Part shown: positions 47,555 to 59,249 of the stretch, in pieces
Layout: each line of letters opens with the position of its first letter
How positions within the stretch are numbered: position 1 is the first letter of the stretch
NCBI GenBank assembly: GCA_002709505.1
Contig: PARB01000075.1
Location: 1 to 64,000, forward strand
Length of the DNA: 64,000 nt
Direction of reading: 5' to 3'
DNA from: Paracoccaceae bacterium
Lineage (GTDB): Bacteria; Pseudomonadota; Alphaproteobacteria; Rhizobiales; Stappiaceae
Translations under genes and position numbers: made by a program
Notes under the pieces: model-generated
Seen by the model: the letters and a program-made list of their open reading frames with translations, nothing else
What the model was told of the DNA's origin: nothing
Databases searched by the model: none

Positions 47555-49270
47555 ATGTCGAAGAGCGATCAGCCCGTCTCCTTTCTCCAGCGCCGTACGG
47601 TGGGGGAGCGTCATGTTCCGCGCGGTCCCTCGACGCGGGCGGTGCGTTCGCGCGTCTATATGGCGATGGCGATGTTTGGCCTCGTCTATCTGGCCATCGG
47701 CGGCCGGCTGGTCATGCTCGGCTTCAGCGAGGAAGCGGAGACCGCCTCCTATATCTCCGCGCAGGACAGCGTCGCCGCCTCGCGGCCCGATCTCCTCGAC
47801 CGCAACGGCCAGATCCTGGCGACCGACATCAAGACCGCCTCGCTCTATGCCGAGCCGCGCAAGATCATCGACGTCGACGAAGCGCTGGAAGGCATCGCCA
47901 GCGTTTTGCCGGAACTCGGCACGGATGCGGTGCGCCGCCGGCTGGCCAGCAATGCGGGTTTCATCTGGCTGAAGCGCGAGCTCACGCCGCGCCAGCGCAC
48001 GAAGCTGCATGACCTCGGCATTCCGGGCATCGGCTTTTTGGAAGAAAACAGCCGTTTCTATCCCGGCGGTCCGACCGCAAGCCACATCGTTGGCTCGGTG
48101 AATGTCGACAACAAGGGCATCTCCGGCATGGAGCTTGCCGTCGACAAGGCCTGGCTCGGGGAACTCCAGGACCTGGGGTTCGCCAGCGACCGCCGGCCGA
48201 TGGAGGGCGTCAGCCTGTCCGTCGACCTGCGCGTCCAGCATGTGGTGCGCGACGAGCTGGCGAAGGCGCTGGACCGCTACAAGGCGATCGCCGGCGTCGG
48301 CATCGTGCTCGATGTCCGGACCGGCGAGGTGATCGGCATGTCGTCGCTGCCCGACTTCGATCCCAACGACCGGGCGCAGGCGCTGGAAAAGAACCGGCTC
48401 AACCGCGCCACCGGCGGCGTGTTCGAGATGGGGTCGGTGTTCAAGGCCTTCACCGTCGCCATGGCGCTCGACAGCGGCAAGGTGACGATGGACGACAGTT
48501 TCGACGCCACCCGCCCCTTGCGCGTCGGCCGGCGCACGATCAACGACTTCCACGGCAAGCGGCGTATTCTCTCGGTCGCGGAGACCTTCATCTATTCGTC
48601 CAACATCGGTACGGCGAAGATGATGCTGGCGGCCGGGGTCGACACCCAGAAGGCCTTCATGGAGCGCATCGGCCTGACCACGCGCACCGAGACGGACCTT
48701 CCGGAGGTGGCGACGCCGCTGCTTCCGCCGAAGTGGAACGAGCTTGCCGCGATGACGATCTCCTTCGGTCACGGCATTTCCGTCACGCCGATGCAGACGG
48801 CGGTGGCGACTGCCGCGCTCGTCAACGGCGGCCGTCTCATTCCCCCGACGTTCACGCCGCGCAGCGAAGCTGAGGCGAACGAGCTTGCCCAGCAGGTGAT
48901 CGATCCCAGGACCAGCGAGATCATGCGCTACCTGTTCCGGCTCAACGTGCTGAGCGGATCGGGGCGCCGGGCCGAGGTTCCGGGCTATGTGGTCGGCGGC
49001 AAGACCGGCACGGCGGAGAAGATCGAGAACGGCCGCTATGTGTCCGACAAGCGCCGCAACTCCTTCCTCTCGGCCTTCCCGATGGACGATCCGCGCTACG
49101 TCGTGCTGGTGGTGCTCGACGAGCCCAAACCCGAACGCGAGGGCATCGGCGCCACCGCCGGCCTGAACACCGCGCCCACCACATCCGCCATCATTCGCAG
49201 AATTGCCCCCACGCTGGGTGTTTTGCCCAAATTCGGAGATAAGACGGAGACCGTTTCAATCGCCTACTGA
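47555..49270 (+). CDS. ftsI: Septal peptidoglycan transpeptidase FtsI (PBP3)
   Basis: A 571-residue class B penicillin-binding protein. A short cytoplasmic tail and TM helix (~35-55) precede the pedestal domain and the transpeptidase domain. Active-site motifs: GSVFKAF (SxxK, S294/K297), SSN in YSSNIGTAK, and GGKTGTAEK (K483). It cross-links septal peptidoglycan together with FtsW. The ATG at 47555 is favoured over the GTG one codon earlier because GGGGAG is better spaced. It lies between ftsL and the MurE/MurF fusion gene. Confidence 0.95.
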   Translation: MSKSDQPVSFLQRRTVGERHVPRGPSTRAVRSRVYMAMAMFGLVYLAIGGRLVMLGFSEEAETASYISAQDSVAASRPDLLDRNGQILATDIKTASLYAEPRKIIDVDEALEGIASVLPELGTDAVRRRLASNAGFIWLKRELTPRQRTKLHDLGIPGIGFLEENSRFYPGGPTASHIVGSVNVDNKGISGMELAVDKAWLGELQDLGFASDRRPMEGVSLSVDLRVQHVVRDELAKALDRYKAIAGVGIVLDVRTGEVIGMSSLPDFDPNDRAQALEKNRLNRATGGVFEMGSVFKAFTVAMALDSGKVTMDDSFDATRPLRVGRRTINDFHGKRRILSVAETFIYSSNIGTAKMMLAAGVDTQKAFMERIGLTTRTETDLPEVATPLLPPKWNELAAMTISFGHGISVTPMQTAVATAALVNGGRLIPPTFTPRSEAEANELAQQVIDPRTSEIMRYLFRLNVLSGSGRRAEVPGYVVGGKTGTAEKIENGRYVSDKRRNSFLSAFPMDDPRYVVLVVLDEPKPEREGIGATAGLNTAPTTSAIIRRIAPTLGVLPKFGDKTETVSIAY

Positions 49271-49349
49271 CCGGAGCCGGCGCGAACCGGGGTCGCACCA
49301 AAGGTTCGCATCCGCTCCCAACGACGACGCACACCAGATATTGGCGCAC

Positions 49350-52300
49350 AACATGCTGCTCAAGGACCTTGCCGGCGAACAGGTGCTCGCCGCACCCGAG
49401 TTCGAAACCGAAATCGCCGGATTGTCCGCCGACAGCCGAACGGTCTCGGACGGATTTCTTTTCGCAGCCCTCAAGGGCGCGACCAGCGACGGGACCCGCT
49501 TCATCGAGGATGCGCGCGCCGCCGGCGCAAGTGCGGTCCTCGTCGGCCAGGACGTTTCCGCGCAGACGCTGGAAAGCCTCGGCGACGGATTTCCTGTCAT
49601 CGTCAGCGACGACCCGCGCCGCACGCTGGCGCTGATGGCGGCGCGCTTCCATGCCGACCAGCCTGAAACCGTTGTCGCTGTCACCGGAACAAGCGGCAAG
49701 ACGTCGGTTGCCGTCTTTGCGCGGCAGATCTTTGCTGCCGCTGGCCACAAGGCGGCCAGTCTCGGCACGATCGGAACGGTGACGAGCGCCGGCGCGAATT
49801 ACGGCGGTCTGACGACGCCCGATCCTGTCTCGCTTCACCAGACGCTGGCGCGGCTTGCCCATGACGGCATCACCCATGCCGCGCTGGAGGCCTCCAGCCA
49901 CGGGCTCGACCAGCGCCGGCTCGACGGCGTGCGCCTCGCGGCTGCCGGCTTCACCAATCTCGGCCGGGACCATCTCGACTATCACGCAGACGTCGAGGAC
50001 TATCTCGCCGCCAAGCTGCGCCTCTTCGACACGCTCCTTCCGGAAGGCAAGCCCGTCGTTCTGGAGCCGGACGCGCCCTATGCCGACCGGGTGATGGCGG
50101 TTGCGCGCGACCGCGGCCTTCCACTTTTCACCGTCGGAGACGGCGGCAAAGATCTCGCCCTCAAGGACATTCGCCACGACGGGTTCATGCAGGTGCTCAG
50201 TCTCGAGACCGAGGACGGGCCGCGCGAGATCCGTCTGCCGCTCGCCGGCAGATTCCAGGTCTCCAATGCACTGATCGCGGCGGGTCTGGCGATTGCCGGC
50301 GGCGTGAAGACCGACGCGGCGCTCGAGGCGCTGGAAAGCCTTGAAGGCGCGCCCGGACGGCTTGAGCTCGTCGGCGAGAGCGACGACGGGGCGCTCGTCT
50401 TCGTCGACTACGCACATAAGCCGGATGCGCTCGACACCGCTCTTGCGGCGCTTCGCCCCTTCACCAAGGGGCGGCTGATCGTCGTCTTCGGCGCGGGCGG
50501 CGACCGGGATGCCGGCAAGCGCCCGCTGATGGGCGCGGCCGCCGCGCGTCAGGCGGACGTGGTGATCGTCACCGACGACAACCCGCGCAGCGAGGATCCG
50601 GCCGCGATCCGCGGCGCGATCCTTGAGGCGGCCCCCGGCGCGCTGGAAATCGGCGACCGACGCGATGCGATCGAGGCGGCTGTCGGCATGTTGCAGGAAG
50701 GCGATGTGCTGTGCATCGCCGGCAAAGGCCATGAGCCGGGGCAGATCGTCGGCGACGAGGTGCTGCCCTTTTCCGACCATCAGGTCGCGCGCACAGCCCT
50801 TGCCGCCATTGCCGAGAGCGACCTGTTCGCCGCCTCCGAAGACGATGCCGGAGGGTTCGAACTGGATCTTGCAACCCTTCTGGAGGACGAGGCGCCGGCC
50901 GCGGACCAAGCCGCTTCGGCAGGGGATACGCCGGAGGCGGACGAGGCGGGGGAAGACACACCGGACGCGGATGGCGTGTCGCTGGACGACCAACTGGCTG
51001 CTGCCCTTCTCGATGAGCTGGGCGGCGATGCCGGCCGGAGCGATGCCGAAGCGGCCGAGGACGGTGCGAACACCGACGACGATATTCTTGCGGACGTCAG
51101 CGAAGGGGCGGAACAGGTCGACGCAGCGGCAAATCTCGATCCCGATGCTGGCGAAGGCGAAGACGACGCGTTGTTTGCCGATGGCGACGACGCGGTCGTG
51201 GCCGACGCGCTGACGACGGACGGCGAAGACGACATCGACACTACCATCGAAGACGCCGGCGAACCGGATCAGGCGGAAGCCGAGGCTAAGGCCGAGGCGG
51301 ATGAAACCGATGTCTCCGCGACCCTTGCCGATGAGACCGAGGACGGGGAAGCGGACGCGGACGAAGCGGACCTTCGCGAGGGGGACATTGACGCTCCTGC
51401 CAAGCCGGCCGACGCCGACGCGGATGATGCCTCCGGGGAAAATGCCGAGGAAGAGCCCGACGCGTCGCGTGATTTCGCGGATGCGGTGCTCCCCGCGGCT
51501 GCTGCCGCGGCCGCGGCTGCCGTTGCCAAGGGGAGCGAGCCGCAGACGTTCGAACCTCTTCCCGAGCCCGACGACAGTCGTCCGCTTTGGACGCTGGACG
51601 AGATGGTCGCGGCGACCGGCGGCAGGGTCGAGGGCGTGGAAGCCGGCGCGGCGATTTCCGGCCTCTCCATCGACAGCCGCACGATCCAGCCGGGCGAGGC
51701 GTTCGTTGCCATTGCCGGCGAGCGGTTCGACGGTCACGATTTTGCCGGCGCCGCCCTTGAGGCCGGTGCGGCTCTTGCCCTCGTGTCCGAGGCCCGGCGT
51801 GCCGACCTGCCCAAGGACGGGCGCTATCTGATCGTCGCGGACGCGCTTGAGGGCTTGCGCGATCTGGCGCGGGCATCGCGGGCGCGCAGCCGGGCGCGGA
51901 TCGTCGCCGTCACCGGCTCGGTCGGCAAGACCAGCACCAAGGACATGCTGAAACTGGCGCTGGATGCCTCCGGCAAGACCCATGCGCCCGTCGCCTCCTT
52001 CAACAATCACTGGGGCGTGCCGCTGACGCTGGCGCGCATGCCGGCGGATGCCGCTTTCGGCGTCTTCGAGATCGGCATGAACCATGCCGGCGAGATCACG
52101 CCGCTGGTCCAGATGGTGCGCCCGCATGTCGCCGTCATCACCACGGTCGCGGCGGTTCATCTGGAGTTCTTCGGCTCCGTGGAGCGGATCGCCCAGGCCA
52201 AGGGCGAGATCTTTCTCGGGCTGGAGCCGGGCGGGCTTGCGCTTCTCAACCGCGACAACGACCAGTTCGATCTCCTGACCTATCTGGCAAAGACCGCCGG

Positions 52301-53003
52301 CGTGCGCCGTATCGCCACTTTCGGGCGCGAGGGGCCGGCCGATGCCCAGGCGGAACGCGTGTCCGCGCAGGTCGCATGCAGCTCGATTTCCGGCCATATC
52401 TTCGACCAGCCGATCACCTACAAGGTCGGTGCGCCGGGTCAGCATCTGGTCACCAACAGTCTCGCGGTGCTCGCGGCCGTTGCGGAGCTTGGCGGCGATC
52501 TGGCGCTTGCCGGTCTGGCGCTTGCGAATTTCCGCGCGCCCAAGGGCCGCGGCGCGCAGATCGCCCTGCGATTGCCGGAAGGCTCGGCCACGGTGATCGA
52601 CGAAAGCTACAATGCCAATCCCGCCTCCGTGCGCGCGGCGCTTTCCCTCCTGAAGGAAACACCGATCTCGCGGCCAGGGCGGCGCATTGCCGTGCTGGGC
52701 GACATGCTCGAGCTCGGCGAGGCGGAAGGCCGGCTGCATGCGGATCTCATCGGACCGGTCACGGAAAGCGAGGCGGACCTCGTCTATTGCGTCGGCGAAC
52801 GCATGCACGAGCTCTGGGACCTCTTGCCGAAGCACCTGCGCGGCGCCTATTCCGAAGAGGCGGCGAGCCTGAGGCCGCTGCTTCTGGAAGACGTGCGCCC
52901 CGGCGACGTCATCATGATCAAGGGATCTCTCGGCACCCGGATGGGGCCGCTGGTCGAGGCGCTGAAGCGCGAATTTCCCGTCGAGGACGACGGAGCCGAA
53001 TAG
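49350..53003 (+). CDS. murEF: MurE-MurF fusion ligase with acidic linker
   Basis: One uninterrupted frame of 1217 codons encodes both amino-acid ligases. MurE covers ~1-490: [13 protein letters not shown] binds [18 protein letters not shown] and DDNPRSEDP follow, the DNPR motif indicating meso-diaminopimelate as the added residue. MurF covers ~742-1217: [44 protein letters not shown]; it adds D-Ala-D-Ala. Between them is a ~250-residue Asp/Glu/Ala-rich, low-complexity linker (for example [13 protein letters not shown]), followed by an alanine run. The ATG at 49350 matches the usual MurE start but has no clear Shine-Dalgarno. mraY begins 8 nt after it. The cytosolic fusion would channel UDP-MurNAc-tripeptide to pentapeptide. 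Confidence 0.93.
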   Translation, partial: NMLLKDLAGEQVLAAPEFETEIAGLSADSRTVSDGFLFAALKGATSDGTRFIEDARAAGASAVLVGQDVSAQTLESLGDGFPVIVSDDPRRTLALMAARFHADQPETVVAVTGTSGKTSVAVFARQIFAAAGHKAASLGTIGTVTSAGANYGGLTTPDPVSLHQTLARLAHDGITHAALEASSHGLDQRRLDGVRLAAAGFTNLGRDHLDYHADVEDYLAAKLRLFDTLLPEGKPVVLEPDAPYADRVMAVARDRGLPLFTVGDGGKDLALKDIRHDGFMQVLSLETEDGPREIRLPLAGRFQVSNALIAAGLAIAGGVKTDAALEALESLEGAPGRLELVGESDDGALVFVDYAHKPDALDTALAALRPFTKGRLIVVFGAGGDRDAGKRPLMGAAAARQADVVIVTDDNPRSEDPAAIRGAILEAAPGALEIGDRRDAIEAAVGMLQEGDVLCIAGKGHEPGQIVGDEVLPFSDHQVARTALAAIAESDLFAASEDDAGGFELDLATLLEDEAPAADQAASAGDTPEADEAGEDTPDADGVSLDDQLAAALLDELGGDAGRSDAEAAEDGANTDDDILADVSEGAEQVDAAANLDPDAGEGEDDALFADGDDAVVADALTTDGEDDIDTTIEDAGEPDQAEAEAKAEADETDVSATLADETEDGEADADEADLREGDIDAPAKPADADADDASGENAEEEPDASRDFADAVLPAAAAAAAAAVAKGSEPQTFEPLPEPDDSRPLWTLDEMVAATGGRVEGVEAGAAISGLSIDSRTIQPGEAFVAIAGERFDGHDFAGAALEAGAALALVSEARRADLPKDGRYLIVADALEGLRDLARASRARSRARIVAVTGSVGKTSTKDMLKLALDASGKTHAPVASFNNHWGVPLTLARMPADAAFGVFEIGMNHAGEITPLVQMVRPHVAVITTVAAVHLEFFGSVERIAQAKGEIFLGLEPGGLALLNRDNDQFDLLTYLAKTAGVRRIATFGREGPADAQAERVSAQVACSSISGHIFDQPITYKVGAPGQHLVTNSLAVLAAVAELGGDLALAGLALANFRAPKGRGAQIALRLPEGSATVIDESYNANPASVRAALSLLKETPISRPGRRIAVLGDMLELGEAEGRLHADLIGPVTESEADLVYCVGERMHELWDLLPKHLRGAYSEEAASLRPLLLEDVRPGDVIMIKGSLGTRMGPLVEALKREFPVEDDGAE

Positions 53004-53011
53004 GACGCCCG

Positions 53012-54097
53012 ATGCTGTATTTTCTCGTCGAATTCGCCGACCAGTTCTCCGCGCTGAACGTGTTCCGCTACATCACGTTCCGCACCGGCGGCGCGATCAT
53101 GACGGCGCTGCTGTTCATCTTCCTGTTCGGACCGATGATCATCAACTCGCTGCGCACCCGCCAGGGGCATGGCCAGCCGATCCGCGCCGACGGGCCGCAG
53201 AGCCATCTGCTGACCAAGAAGGGCACGCCGACGATGGGCGGCCTGATGATCCTGTCGGGCATGATCGTGGCGACCCTGCTCTGGGCCAATCTGCTCAATC
53301 CCTATACCTGGATCGTGCTGGGCGTGACCGTCGGCTTCGGCCTCATCGGCTTCTACGACGACTTCCTGAAGGTCGCCAAGGCCTCGCACAAGGGGTTCAG
53401 CGGGCGCATGCGCCTCGGTCTGGAATTCCTGATCGCCGGCACTGCCGCCTGGTGCGTCACCTTTCTGGAAGGCGATGTCTACGGCACCTCCATCGGGTTC
53501 CCGTTCTTCAAGGACCTGGCGATCAATCTCGGGATCTTCTTCATTCCGTTTGCGGCCTTCGTCGTCGTCGGTGCGGGCAACGCGGTCAATCTGACCGACG
53601 GGCTGGACGGGTTGGCCATTGTGCCCGTGATGATCGCCTCCGCCTCCTTCGGCCTGATCGCCTATCTCACCGGCAACGCGGTGTTCTCCGACTACCTGCA
53701 GATCCATCACGTGGCGGGCGCGGGCGAACTGGCGGTGCTGTGCGGCGCGGTGATCGGGGCGGGGCTCGGCTTCCTGTGGTTCAACGCGCCGCCGGCGGCA
53801 ATCTTCATGGGCGACACCGGGTCGCTTGCGCTCGGCGGCATGCTGGGCGCCATCGCGGTCGCAACCAAGCACGAGATCGTGCTGGCAATCATCGGCGGTC
53901 TCTTCGTGCTGGAGGCCGTGTCGGTGATCGTGCAGGTCGCCTCCTTCAAGCTGACGGGCAAGCGCGTCTTCAAAATGGCGCCGATCCACCATCATTTCGA
54001 GCATCTCGGCTGGACCGAAAGCCAGGTCGTGATCCGCTTCTGGATCATCGCCGTCGTGCTGGCGCTGGTCGGGCTGGCCACGCTGAAGCTGAGGTGA
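53012..54097 (+). CDS. mraY: Phospho-N-acetylmuramoyl-pentapeptide transferase MraY
   Basis: A 361-residue, ten-helix membrane enzyme that forms lipid I from UDP-MurNAc-pentapeptide and undecaprenyl phosphate. Hallmarks are [22 protein letters not shown] with the DD pair, [25 protein letters not shown] and the histidine loop [14 protein letters not shown]. Length is standard. It lies between the murE/murF fusion and murD. Confidence 0.96.
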   Translation: MLYFLVEFADQFSALNVFRYITFRTGGAIMTALLFIFLFGPMIINSLRTRQGHGQPIRADGPQSHLLTKKGTPTMGGLMILSGMIVATLLWANLLNPYTWIVLGVTVGFGLIGFYDDFLKVAKASHKGFSGRMRLGLEFLIAGTAAWCVTFLEGDVYGTSIGFPFFKDLAINLGIFFIPFAAFVVVGAGNAVNLTDGLDGLAIVPVMIASASFGLIAYLTGNAVFSDYLQIHHVAGAGELAVLCGAVIGAGLGFLWFNAPPAAIFMGDTGSLALGGMLGAIAVATKHEIVLAIIGGLFVLEAVSVIVQVASFKLTGKRVFKMAPIHHHFEHLGWTESQVVIRFWIIAVVLALVGLATLKLR

Positions 54098-54101
54098 GGA
54101 C

Positions 54102-55511
54102 ATGATCTCCGCAACCTCCTTCGCGGATCGCGATGTCGCCCTGTTCGGGCTCGGCGCCTCTGGCCTGTCGGCGGCGCATGCGCTCAAGTCCGGCGGCGCG
54201 CGCGTGCACGCCTTCGACGACATGCCCGAACGCCGCCAGACGGCGATTTCGTCCGGCATCCCGGTTGTCGACCTGAAATCGGCGAACTGGTCGGTGTTCG
54301 ACGCGCTGGTGCTTGCGCCGGGGGTGCCGCTCACCCATCCGACGCCGCACTGGAGCGTCAATCTTGCCCGCCAGCAGGGCATTCCGGTGATCGGCGACAT
54401 CGAGCTGTTCTGCCGGGAGCGCCAGACGCATGCGCCCGACGCGCCCTTCGTGGCGATCACCGGCACCAACGGCAAGTCGACCACCACGGCCCTGATCAGC
54501 CATTGCCTGGCCCATGCGGGGCATGACGTGGCGATGGGCGGCAACATCGGCGTTCCGATCCTCGACCTGATGCCGCCGGCGCGCGGCCGGGTTCATGTGA
54601 TCGAATGCTCCTCCTACCAGATCGATCTGGCGCCGAGCCTCGACCCGTCCATCGGGATCTTGCTGAACATCACCCCGGACCATCTCGACCGTCACGGCTC
54701 GCTTGAGCACTATGCCGAGGTCAAGGAACGGCTGATAGCCAAGAGCAGGCTTGCGGTCGTCGGGATCGACGACGGCCTGAGCGCTGCAATCGCGGACCGG
54801 GCGGAACAGGCGGGCGTCGAAACCTTGCGGCTGTGCGTGCGTCATCCGGTGACGAACGGGGTCTATGCCGAGGGCAGCAAGCTCTATGTTGCCGAGGACG
54901 GGGCGCAGCGCGAACTCTACGATCTGGCGCCGGTGACCTCGCTGCGCGGCGCGCATAATGCGCAGAACGCGGCCGCCGCCGTTGCCGTCTGCCGGGCGCT
55001 CGGGCTCACCGACAAGGCGATCCATGCCGGGCTCGCCAGTTTCCCGGGCCTTGCGCATCGCATGCAGGTGGTGGCGCGCGACGGGCAGGTGCTCTTCGTC
55101 AACGACAGCAAGGCGACCAACGCCGATGCCGCCGAGCGGGCGCTCACCAGCTTCGAACGCATCCACTGGATCGCCGGCGGCCGCGCCAAGGCCGGCGGCA
55201 TCGCATCGCTTGCGCCGCATTTCCCCCGAATCGCAAAAACGTATCTGATCGGCGAGGCGGCGGAGGATTTTGCCGGCGTGCTCGAAGGCCATGTTCCCTA
55301 CGAGCGCTCGGGAACGCTGCAGGCGGCGGTCGAGGCTGCGGCGCGGGATGCAGCTGCGGATGCACGCGCGCATGGCGGAGAAGCGGTGGTGCTGCTGTCG
55401 CCGGCCTGTTCGTCCTTCGACCAGTTCCCGGATTTCGAGGTCCGCGGGCGCGCCTTCGTCGAGGCCGTGCGCCGCATTCTGCCGCAGGCGAACGAACAGG
55501 AGACCGTGTGA
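54102..55511 (+). CDS. murD: UDP-MurNAc-L-alanine:D-glutamate ligase MurD
   Basis: A 469-residue cytosolic Mur ligase that adds D-Glu to UDP-MurNAc-L-Ala. It opens with the Rossmann motif [17 protein letters not shown]; the ATP loop is [36 protein letters not shown] and [17 protein letters not shown] are family blocks. It starts 4 nt after mraY and its stop overlaps the ftsW start (TGATG). Confidence 0.95.
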   Translation: MISATSFADRDVALFGLGASGLSAAHALKSGGARVHAFDDMPERRQTAISSGIPVVDLKSANWSVFDALVLAPGVPLTHPTPHWSVNLARQQGIPVIGDIELFCRERQTHAPDAPFVAITGTNGKSTTTALISHCLAHAGHDVAMGGNIGVPILDLMPPARGRVHVIECSSYQIDLAPSLDPSIGILLNITPDHLDRHGSLEHYAEVKERLIAKSRLAVVGIDDGLSAAIADRAEQAGVETLRLCVRHPVTNGVYAEGSKLYVAEDGAQRELYDLAPVTSLRGAHNAQNAAAAVAVCRALGLTDKAIHAGLASFPGLAHRMQVVARDGQVLFVNDSKATNADAAERALTSFERIHWIAGGRAKAGGIASLAPHFPRIAKTYLIGEAAEDFAGVLEGHVPYERSGTLQAAVEAAARDAAADARAHGGEAVVLLSPACSSFDQFPDFEVRGRAFVEAVRRILPQANEQETV

Positions 55512-56668
55512 TGGTGAGCCGTGCCGACAGAAGTCCGTTCGCCGAATGGCTGTGGACCGTCGATCGTTACCTGTTCGCCGGTTTCGTGATCCTGATGATC
55601 GGGGGCATCGTGCTGTCCTTCGCCGCAAGCCCGGCGGTGGCGGAACGGCTCGGCATCGACAGCTATCACTTCATCAAGCGGCAGGCGGTGTTCCTGGTGC
55701 CGGCGCTCGCCCTGATGCTGGGGGTCTCGGCGCTCAGCCCGCGCATGGTGCGGCGGGTGGCGCTGGTGGTCTTCGTGGCGTCGCTAGCGCTGATGGTGGC
55801 GACGCTCTTCATCGGCATGGAGGCCAAGGGCGCACGGCGCTGGGTGATGATCCTCGGCTTTTCAATCCAGCCGTCGGAGTTCCTCAAGCCGGCGCTGATC
55901 GTGCTGGTTGCCTTCCTGCTGTCGGAAGGCGGCCGTCGCCCCGAGGTGCCGGGGTCGCTGTTTGCCATCCTGCTGTTCGTCATGTCGGCGGCGCTTCTGG
56001 TCGCGCAGCCGGACTTCGGCCAGACAATGCTCCTGATGCTGGTGTTCGCGGCGCTGTTCTTTCTCAACGGCCTGCCGTGGGTGGCGATCGTTCCCATCGG
56101 GGCGCTGGGGGCCGGCGGCATTCTGGCGGCCTATATGACGCTGCCGCACGTGCAAAGCCGCGTCGACCGGTTCCTCGATCCAAGCTCCGGCGATACCTTC
56201 AACGTCGACCGCGCCATCGAGGCTTTCGTCTCGGGCAGCTGGTTCGGACGCGGTCCGGGCGAGGGAACGATCAAGCGGGTGCTGCCGGAAAGCCATACCG
56301 ATTTCATCTTCGCGGTGGCGGCGGAGGAGTTCGGGATTCTGGTCTGCCTGATCCTGGTGCTGGTCTTCACCTTCGTCGTGCTGCGCGGGCTTGGTCACGC
56401 CGCCCGCGACACCGATCCCTTCGGCCGGCTGGCGACGGCGGGACTGATGGTTCTTTTCGGCATCCAGTCTTGCATCAACATGGCGGTGAACCTGAACCTG
56501 ATGCCCGCCAAGGGCATGACGCTTCCCTTCATTTCCTACGGCGGCTCCTCGCTGCTGGCGACGGCGCTGTCCATGGGCTTCGTGCTGGCGCTGACGAGGC
56601 GGCGCCCGCAGGCATCGCGCACCGACAGTGTGGTCGTCTCCCGGCTGTCGCCGGCAAAACTGACCTGA
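55511..56668 (+). CDS. ftsW: Septal peptidoglycan polymerase FtsW
   Basis: A 385-residue SEDS-family membrane protein with about ten helices that polymerises glycan strands with FtsI. Landmarks are KGARRWVMILGFSIQPSEFLKPALIV, the catalytic-loop region AQPDFGQTMLLML, NLMPAKGMTLPFISYGGSSL. The ATG at 55511 has AGGAG at 8-nt spacing; a GTG one codon earlier is the alternative. It overlaps the murD stop and precedes murG by 8 nt. Confidence 0.95.
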   Translation: MVSRADRSPFAEWLWTVDRYLFAGFVILMIGGIVLSFAASPAVAERLGIDSYHFIKRQAVFLVPALALMLGVSALSPRMVRRVALVVFVASLALMVATLFIGMEAKGARRWVMILGFSIQPSEFLKPALIVLVAFLLSEGGRRPEVPGSLFAILLFVMSAALLVAQPDFGQTMLLMLVFAALFFLNGLPWVAIVPIGALGAGGILAAYMTLPHVQSRVDRFLDPSSGDTFNVDRAIEAFVSGSWFGRGPGEGTIKRVLPESHTDFIFAVAAEEFGILVCLILVLVFTFVVLRGLGHAARDTDPFGRLATAGLMVLFGIQSCINMAVNLNLMPAKGMTLPFISYGGSSLLATALSMGFVLALTRRRPQASRTDSVVVSRLSPAKLT

Positions 56669-56676
56669 GAGCGGGC

Positions 56677-57822
56677 ATGGCATCGACCTTTCTTCTCACC
56701 GCTGGGGGAACCGGCGGCCATCTGTTCCCGGCCCAGGCGCTTGCCGCCGAACTGATCCGGCGCGGCCATGTGGTGGAGCTTGCGACAGACCAGCGCGTCG
56801 GTGCCTATGGCGCGGATTTTCCGGCCCGCAAGGTGCATGTGATCTCGTCTGCAACGCTTGCCGGACGCAATCCGGTCGCGCTGGCGCGCACCGCCTGGCG
56901 GCTGGCGCGTGGCACGCTGCAGGCGCGCGGCGTGATCCGGCGACTGAAGCCCGATGCGGTGATCGGCTTCGGCGGCTATCCGACGTTTCCGCCGATGTTC
57001 GCGGCGTTTCTCGCCGGCGTTCCGAGCGTGCTGCACGAGGCCAATGCGGTGATGGGGCGCGCCAACCGCATGTTGGCCGGCCGGGTCAGCGCCATCGCCA
57101 CCAGCTTTCCGCTCGTCGGCGAGGCGGCCGGCGCCCATCCGCAAAAGACACGCCAGACCGGCAACCCGGTGCGCGACGCGGTGATCGCCGCATCCGAAAC
57201 CCCCTATGCCGTGCCGCAGGCCGACGGGCCGTTCTCGCTTCTGGTCTTCGGCGGATCGCAAGGCGCGCGGTTCTTCTCCGATTGCCTGCCTCCGGCACTG
57301 GAGTGCCTGCCGGCGGAAACGCGGGCACGGATCCGCCTCGTGCAGCAGTGCCGGCCCGAGGACATGGACCGCGTGCGGGCCGCCTTCGAACGAATTGGAA
57401 TCGCTGCCGAAATCGCGCCGTTTTTCTCCGATATGGCTGAGAGAATCGCGGCGTCGCATCTGGTGGTCTGCCGCTCCGGCGCCTCAAGCGTCAGCGAGCT
57501 TTCGGTGATCGGCCGACCGTCCGTCCTGGTGCCGCTGCCGCATGCGCTCGACAACGACCAGGGGCGCAACGCCGACATTCTTGCCCGCGCGGGCGGCGCC
57601 TGGCCGGTCGCGCAATCCGAACTCGATCCGGCACGCCTTGCCGCCTTGCTCGACGAGCTGATGGCGGCACCGGAGCGCCTCGCCGAGGCGGCGGACTGCG
57701 CCAAGCGCGCCGGCCGTCCCGATGCGGTGCGCCGTCTTGCCGATCTCGCCGAACACATTGCCTCCGGTGCGCCGCTTGGCGCGCTGGACGCGCAGGAAAC
57801 ACCATCAGGAGACGCATCATGA
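56677..57822 (+). CDS. murG: UDP-GlcNAc:lipid I transferase MurG
   Basis: A 381-residue peripheral membrane GT-B glycosyltransferase that makes lipid II. Motifs: [17 protein letters not shown] at the N-terminus, [37 protein letters not shown] and [26 protein letters not shown]. The true start is the ATG at 56677, far inside the listed ORF. The stop overlaps the murC start (ATGA). Confidence 0.95.
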   Translation: MASTFLLTAGGTGGHLFPAQALAAELIRRGHVVELATDQRVGAYGADFPARKVHVISSATLAGRNPVALARTAWRLARGTLQARGVIRRLKPDAVIGFGGYPTFPPMFAAFLAGVPSVLHEANAVMGRANRMLAGRVSAIATSFPLVGEAAGAHPQKTRQTGNPVRDAVIAASETPYAVPQADGPFSLLVFGGSQGARFFSDCLPPALECLPAETRARIRLVQQCRPEDMDRVRAAFERIGIAAEIAPFFSDMAERIAASHLVVCRSGASSVSELSVIGRPSVLVPLPHALDNDQGRNADILARAGGAWPVAQSELDPARLAALLDELMAAPERLAEAADCAKRAGRPDAVRRLADLAEHIASGAPLGALDAQETPSGDAS

Positions 57823-59249
57823 AGATGCCCCAGGATATCGGTCCGGTTCACTTCATCGGCATCGGCGGCATCGGCATGAGCGGCATCGCCGAAGTGCTGC
57901 ACACGCTCGGCTACACCGTTCAGGGATCCGATCTGTCGGAAAGCGCCAACGTCAAGCGGCTGCGCGAGAAGGGCATCGCGGTGAAGGTCGGCCATGCCGC
58001 GGAGAACCTCGGCCAGGCCCGCGTCGTCGTGGTGTCCTCCGCGATCCGGCGCGACAATCCCGAACTGACGGCGGCGCGCAACAAGCTGCTGCCGGTCGTG
58101 CGGCGCGCGGAGATGCTCGCCGAGCTGATGCGCTTCAAGCAGGCGATCGCCATCGGCGGCACCCATGGCAAGACGACGACGACCTCGATCATCGCGGCAC
58201 TTCTGGATGCCGGCGGGCTCGACCCGACGGTGATCAACGGCGGCATCATCAACGCCTATGGCACCAACGCGCGCATGGGCAAGGGCGACTGGATGGTGGT
58301 GGAGGCCGACGAGTCCGACGGCACCTTCGTCAAGCTGCCGGCGGACGTCGCGGTGGTGACCAACATCGATCCCGAGCATCTCGATCACTATGGCGATTTC
58401 GACGGCGTGCGCTCCGCCTTCCACCAGTTCGTGGAGAATGTGCCCTTCTACGGCTTCGCCGTGATGTGTCTCGACCATCCGGAGGTCCAGGCGATGGTCG
58501 GCCGCATCGAGGACCGGCAGGTCATCACCTATGGCCAGAACCGTCAGGCCGACGTGCGCTTCTTCGATCTCGCGACCCATGGCGTGAATTCCATCTTCTC
58601 CGTGGAGATGCGCGACCGGCTGAGCGGCACCAGCGAGGTGATCGAAAGCCTGACGCTGCCGATGCCGGGGCTTCACAACGTGTCCAACGCGGTCGCTGCC
58701 GTCGCTGTCGCCTGGAAGCTCGGCATCGAGCCGGCCCGCATCCGCCAGGGGCTGGCGAGCTTCGGCGGCGTGAAGCGGCGCTTCACCCACACCGGCAATG
58801 CCGGCGGCATCGATGTCTTCGACGACTACGCCCATCACCCCGTGGAGATCCGCGCCGTGCTGTCGGCGGCGCGCGCCGTTGCCTCCGGCGAGGTCATCGC
58901 CGTGGTGCAGCCGCATCGCTATTCGCGGCTGGAAAGCCTGCTCGACGAATTCTCCAGCTGCTTCAACGACGCCGACCATGTGATCTGTGCGCCTGTCTAT
59001 GCCGCCGGCGAGCAGCCGCGCGAGGGGATCGATCACATCGCGCTTGCCAACGGCATCCGCGCCAGCGGTCACCGCAACGTGCATGCGATCGACGGTGAGA
59101 GCGACCTTGCCGGATGCATCGCCGGGATCGCCTCGCCGGGCGACTATGTCGTGTGTCTTGGTGCCGGCAGCATCTCGCAATGGGCGCAGGTTCTTCCCGA
59201 GGCGCTCGCACGGGCGCTCGACGAAGCGGCGACCGGTGGGGCCTCATGA
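57819..59249 (+). CDS. murC: UDP-MurNAc:L-alanine ligase MurC
   Basis: A 476-residue cytosolic ligase that attaches L-alanine to UDP-MurNAc. N-terminal [18 protein letters not shown]-type nucleotide fold, ATP loop [42 protein letters not shown] and [19 protein letters not shown] are all canonical. It is coupled by ATGA overlaps to murG upstream and murB downstream. Confidence 0.96.
   Translation: MKMPQDIGPVHFIGIGGIGMSGIAEVLHTLGYTVQGSDLSESANVKRLREKGIAVKVGHAAENLGQARVVVVSSAIRRDNPELTAARNKLLPVVRRAEMLAELMRFKQAIAIGGTHGKTTTTSIIAALLDAGGLDPTVINGGIINAYGTNARMGKGDWMVVEADESDGTFVKLPADVAVVTNIDPEHLDHYGDFDGVRSAFHQFVENVPFYGFAVMCLDHPEVQAMVGRIEDRQVITYGQNRQADVRFFDLATHGVNSIFSVEMRDRLSGTSEVIESLTLPMPGLHNVSNAVAAVAVAWKLGIEPARIRQGLASFGGVKRRFTHTGNAGGIDVFDDYAHHPVEIRAVLSAARAVASGEVIAVVQPHRYSRLESLLDEFSSCFNDADHVICAPVYAAGEQPREGIDHIALANGIRASGHRNVHAIDGESDLAGCIAGIASPGDYVVCLGAGSISQWAQVLPEALARALDEAATGGAS

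Noticed and set aside
49191-52835. 1214-codon minus-strand ORF opposite murE/murF
   Set aside because: It is the antisense shadow of a strongly coding GC-rich gene; its translation is Arg/His/Gly-rich with no domain, and the plus strand holds clear Mur ligase motifs.
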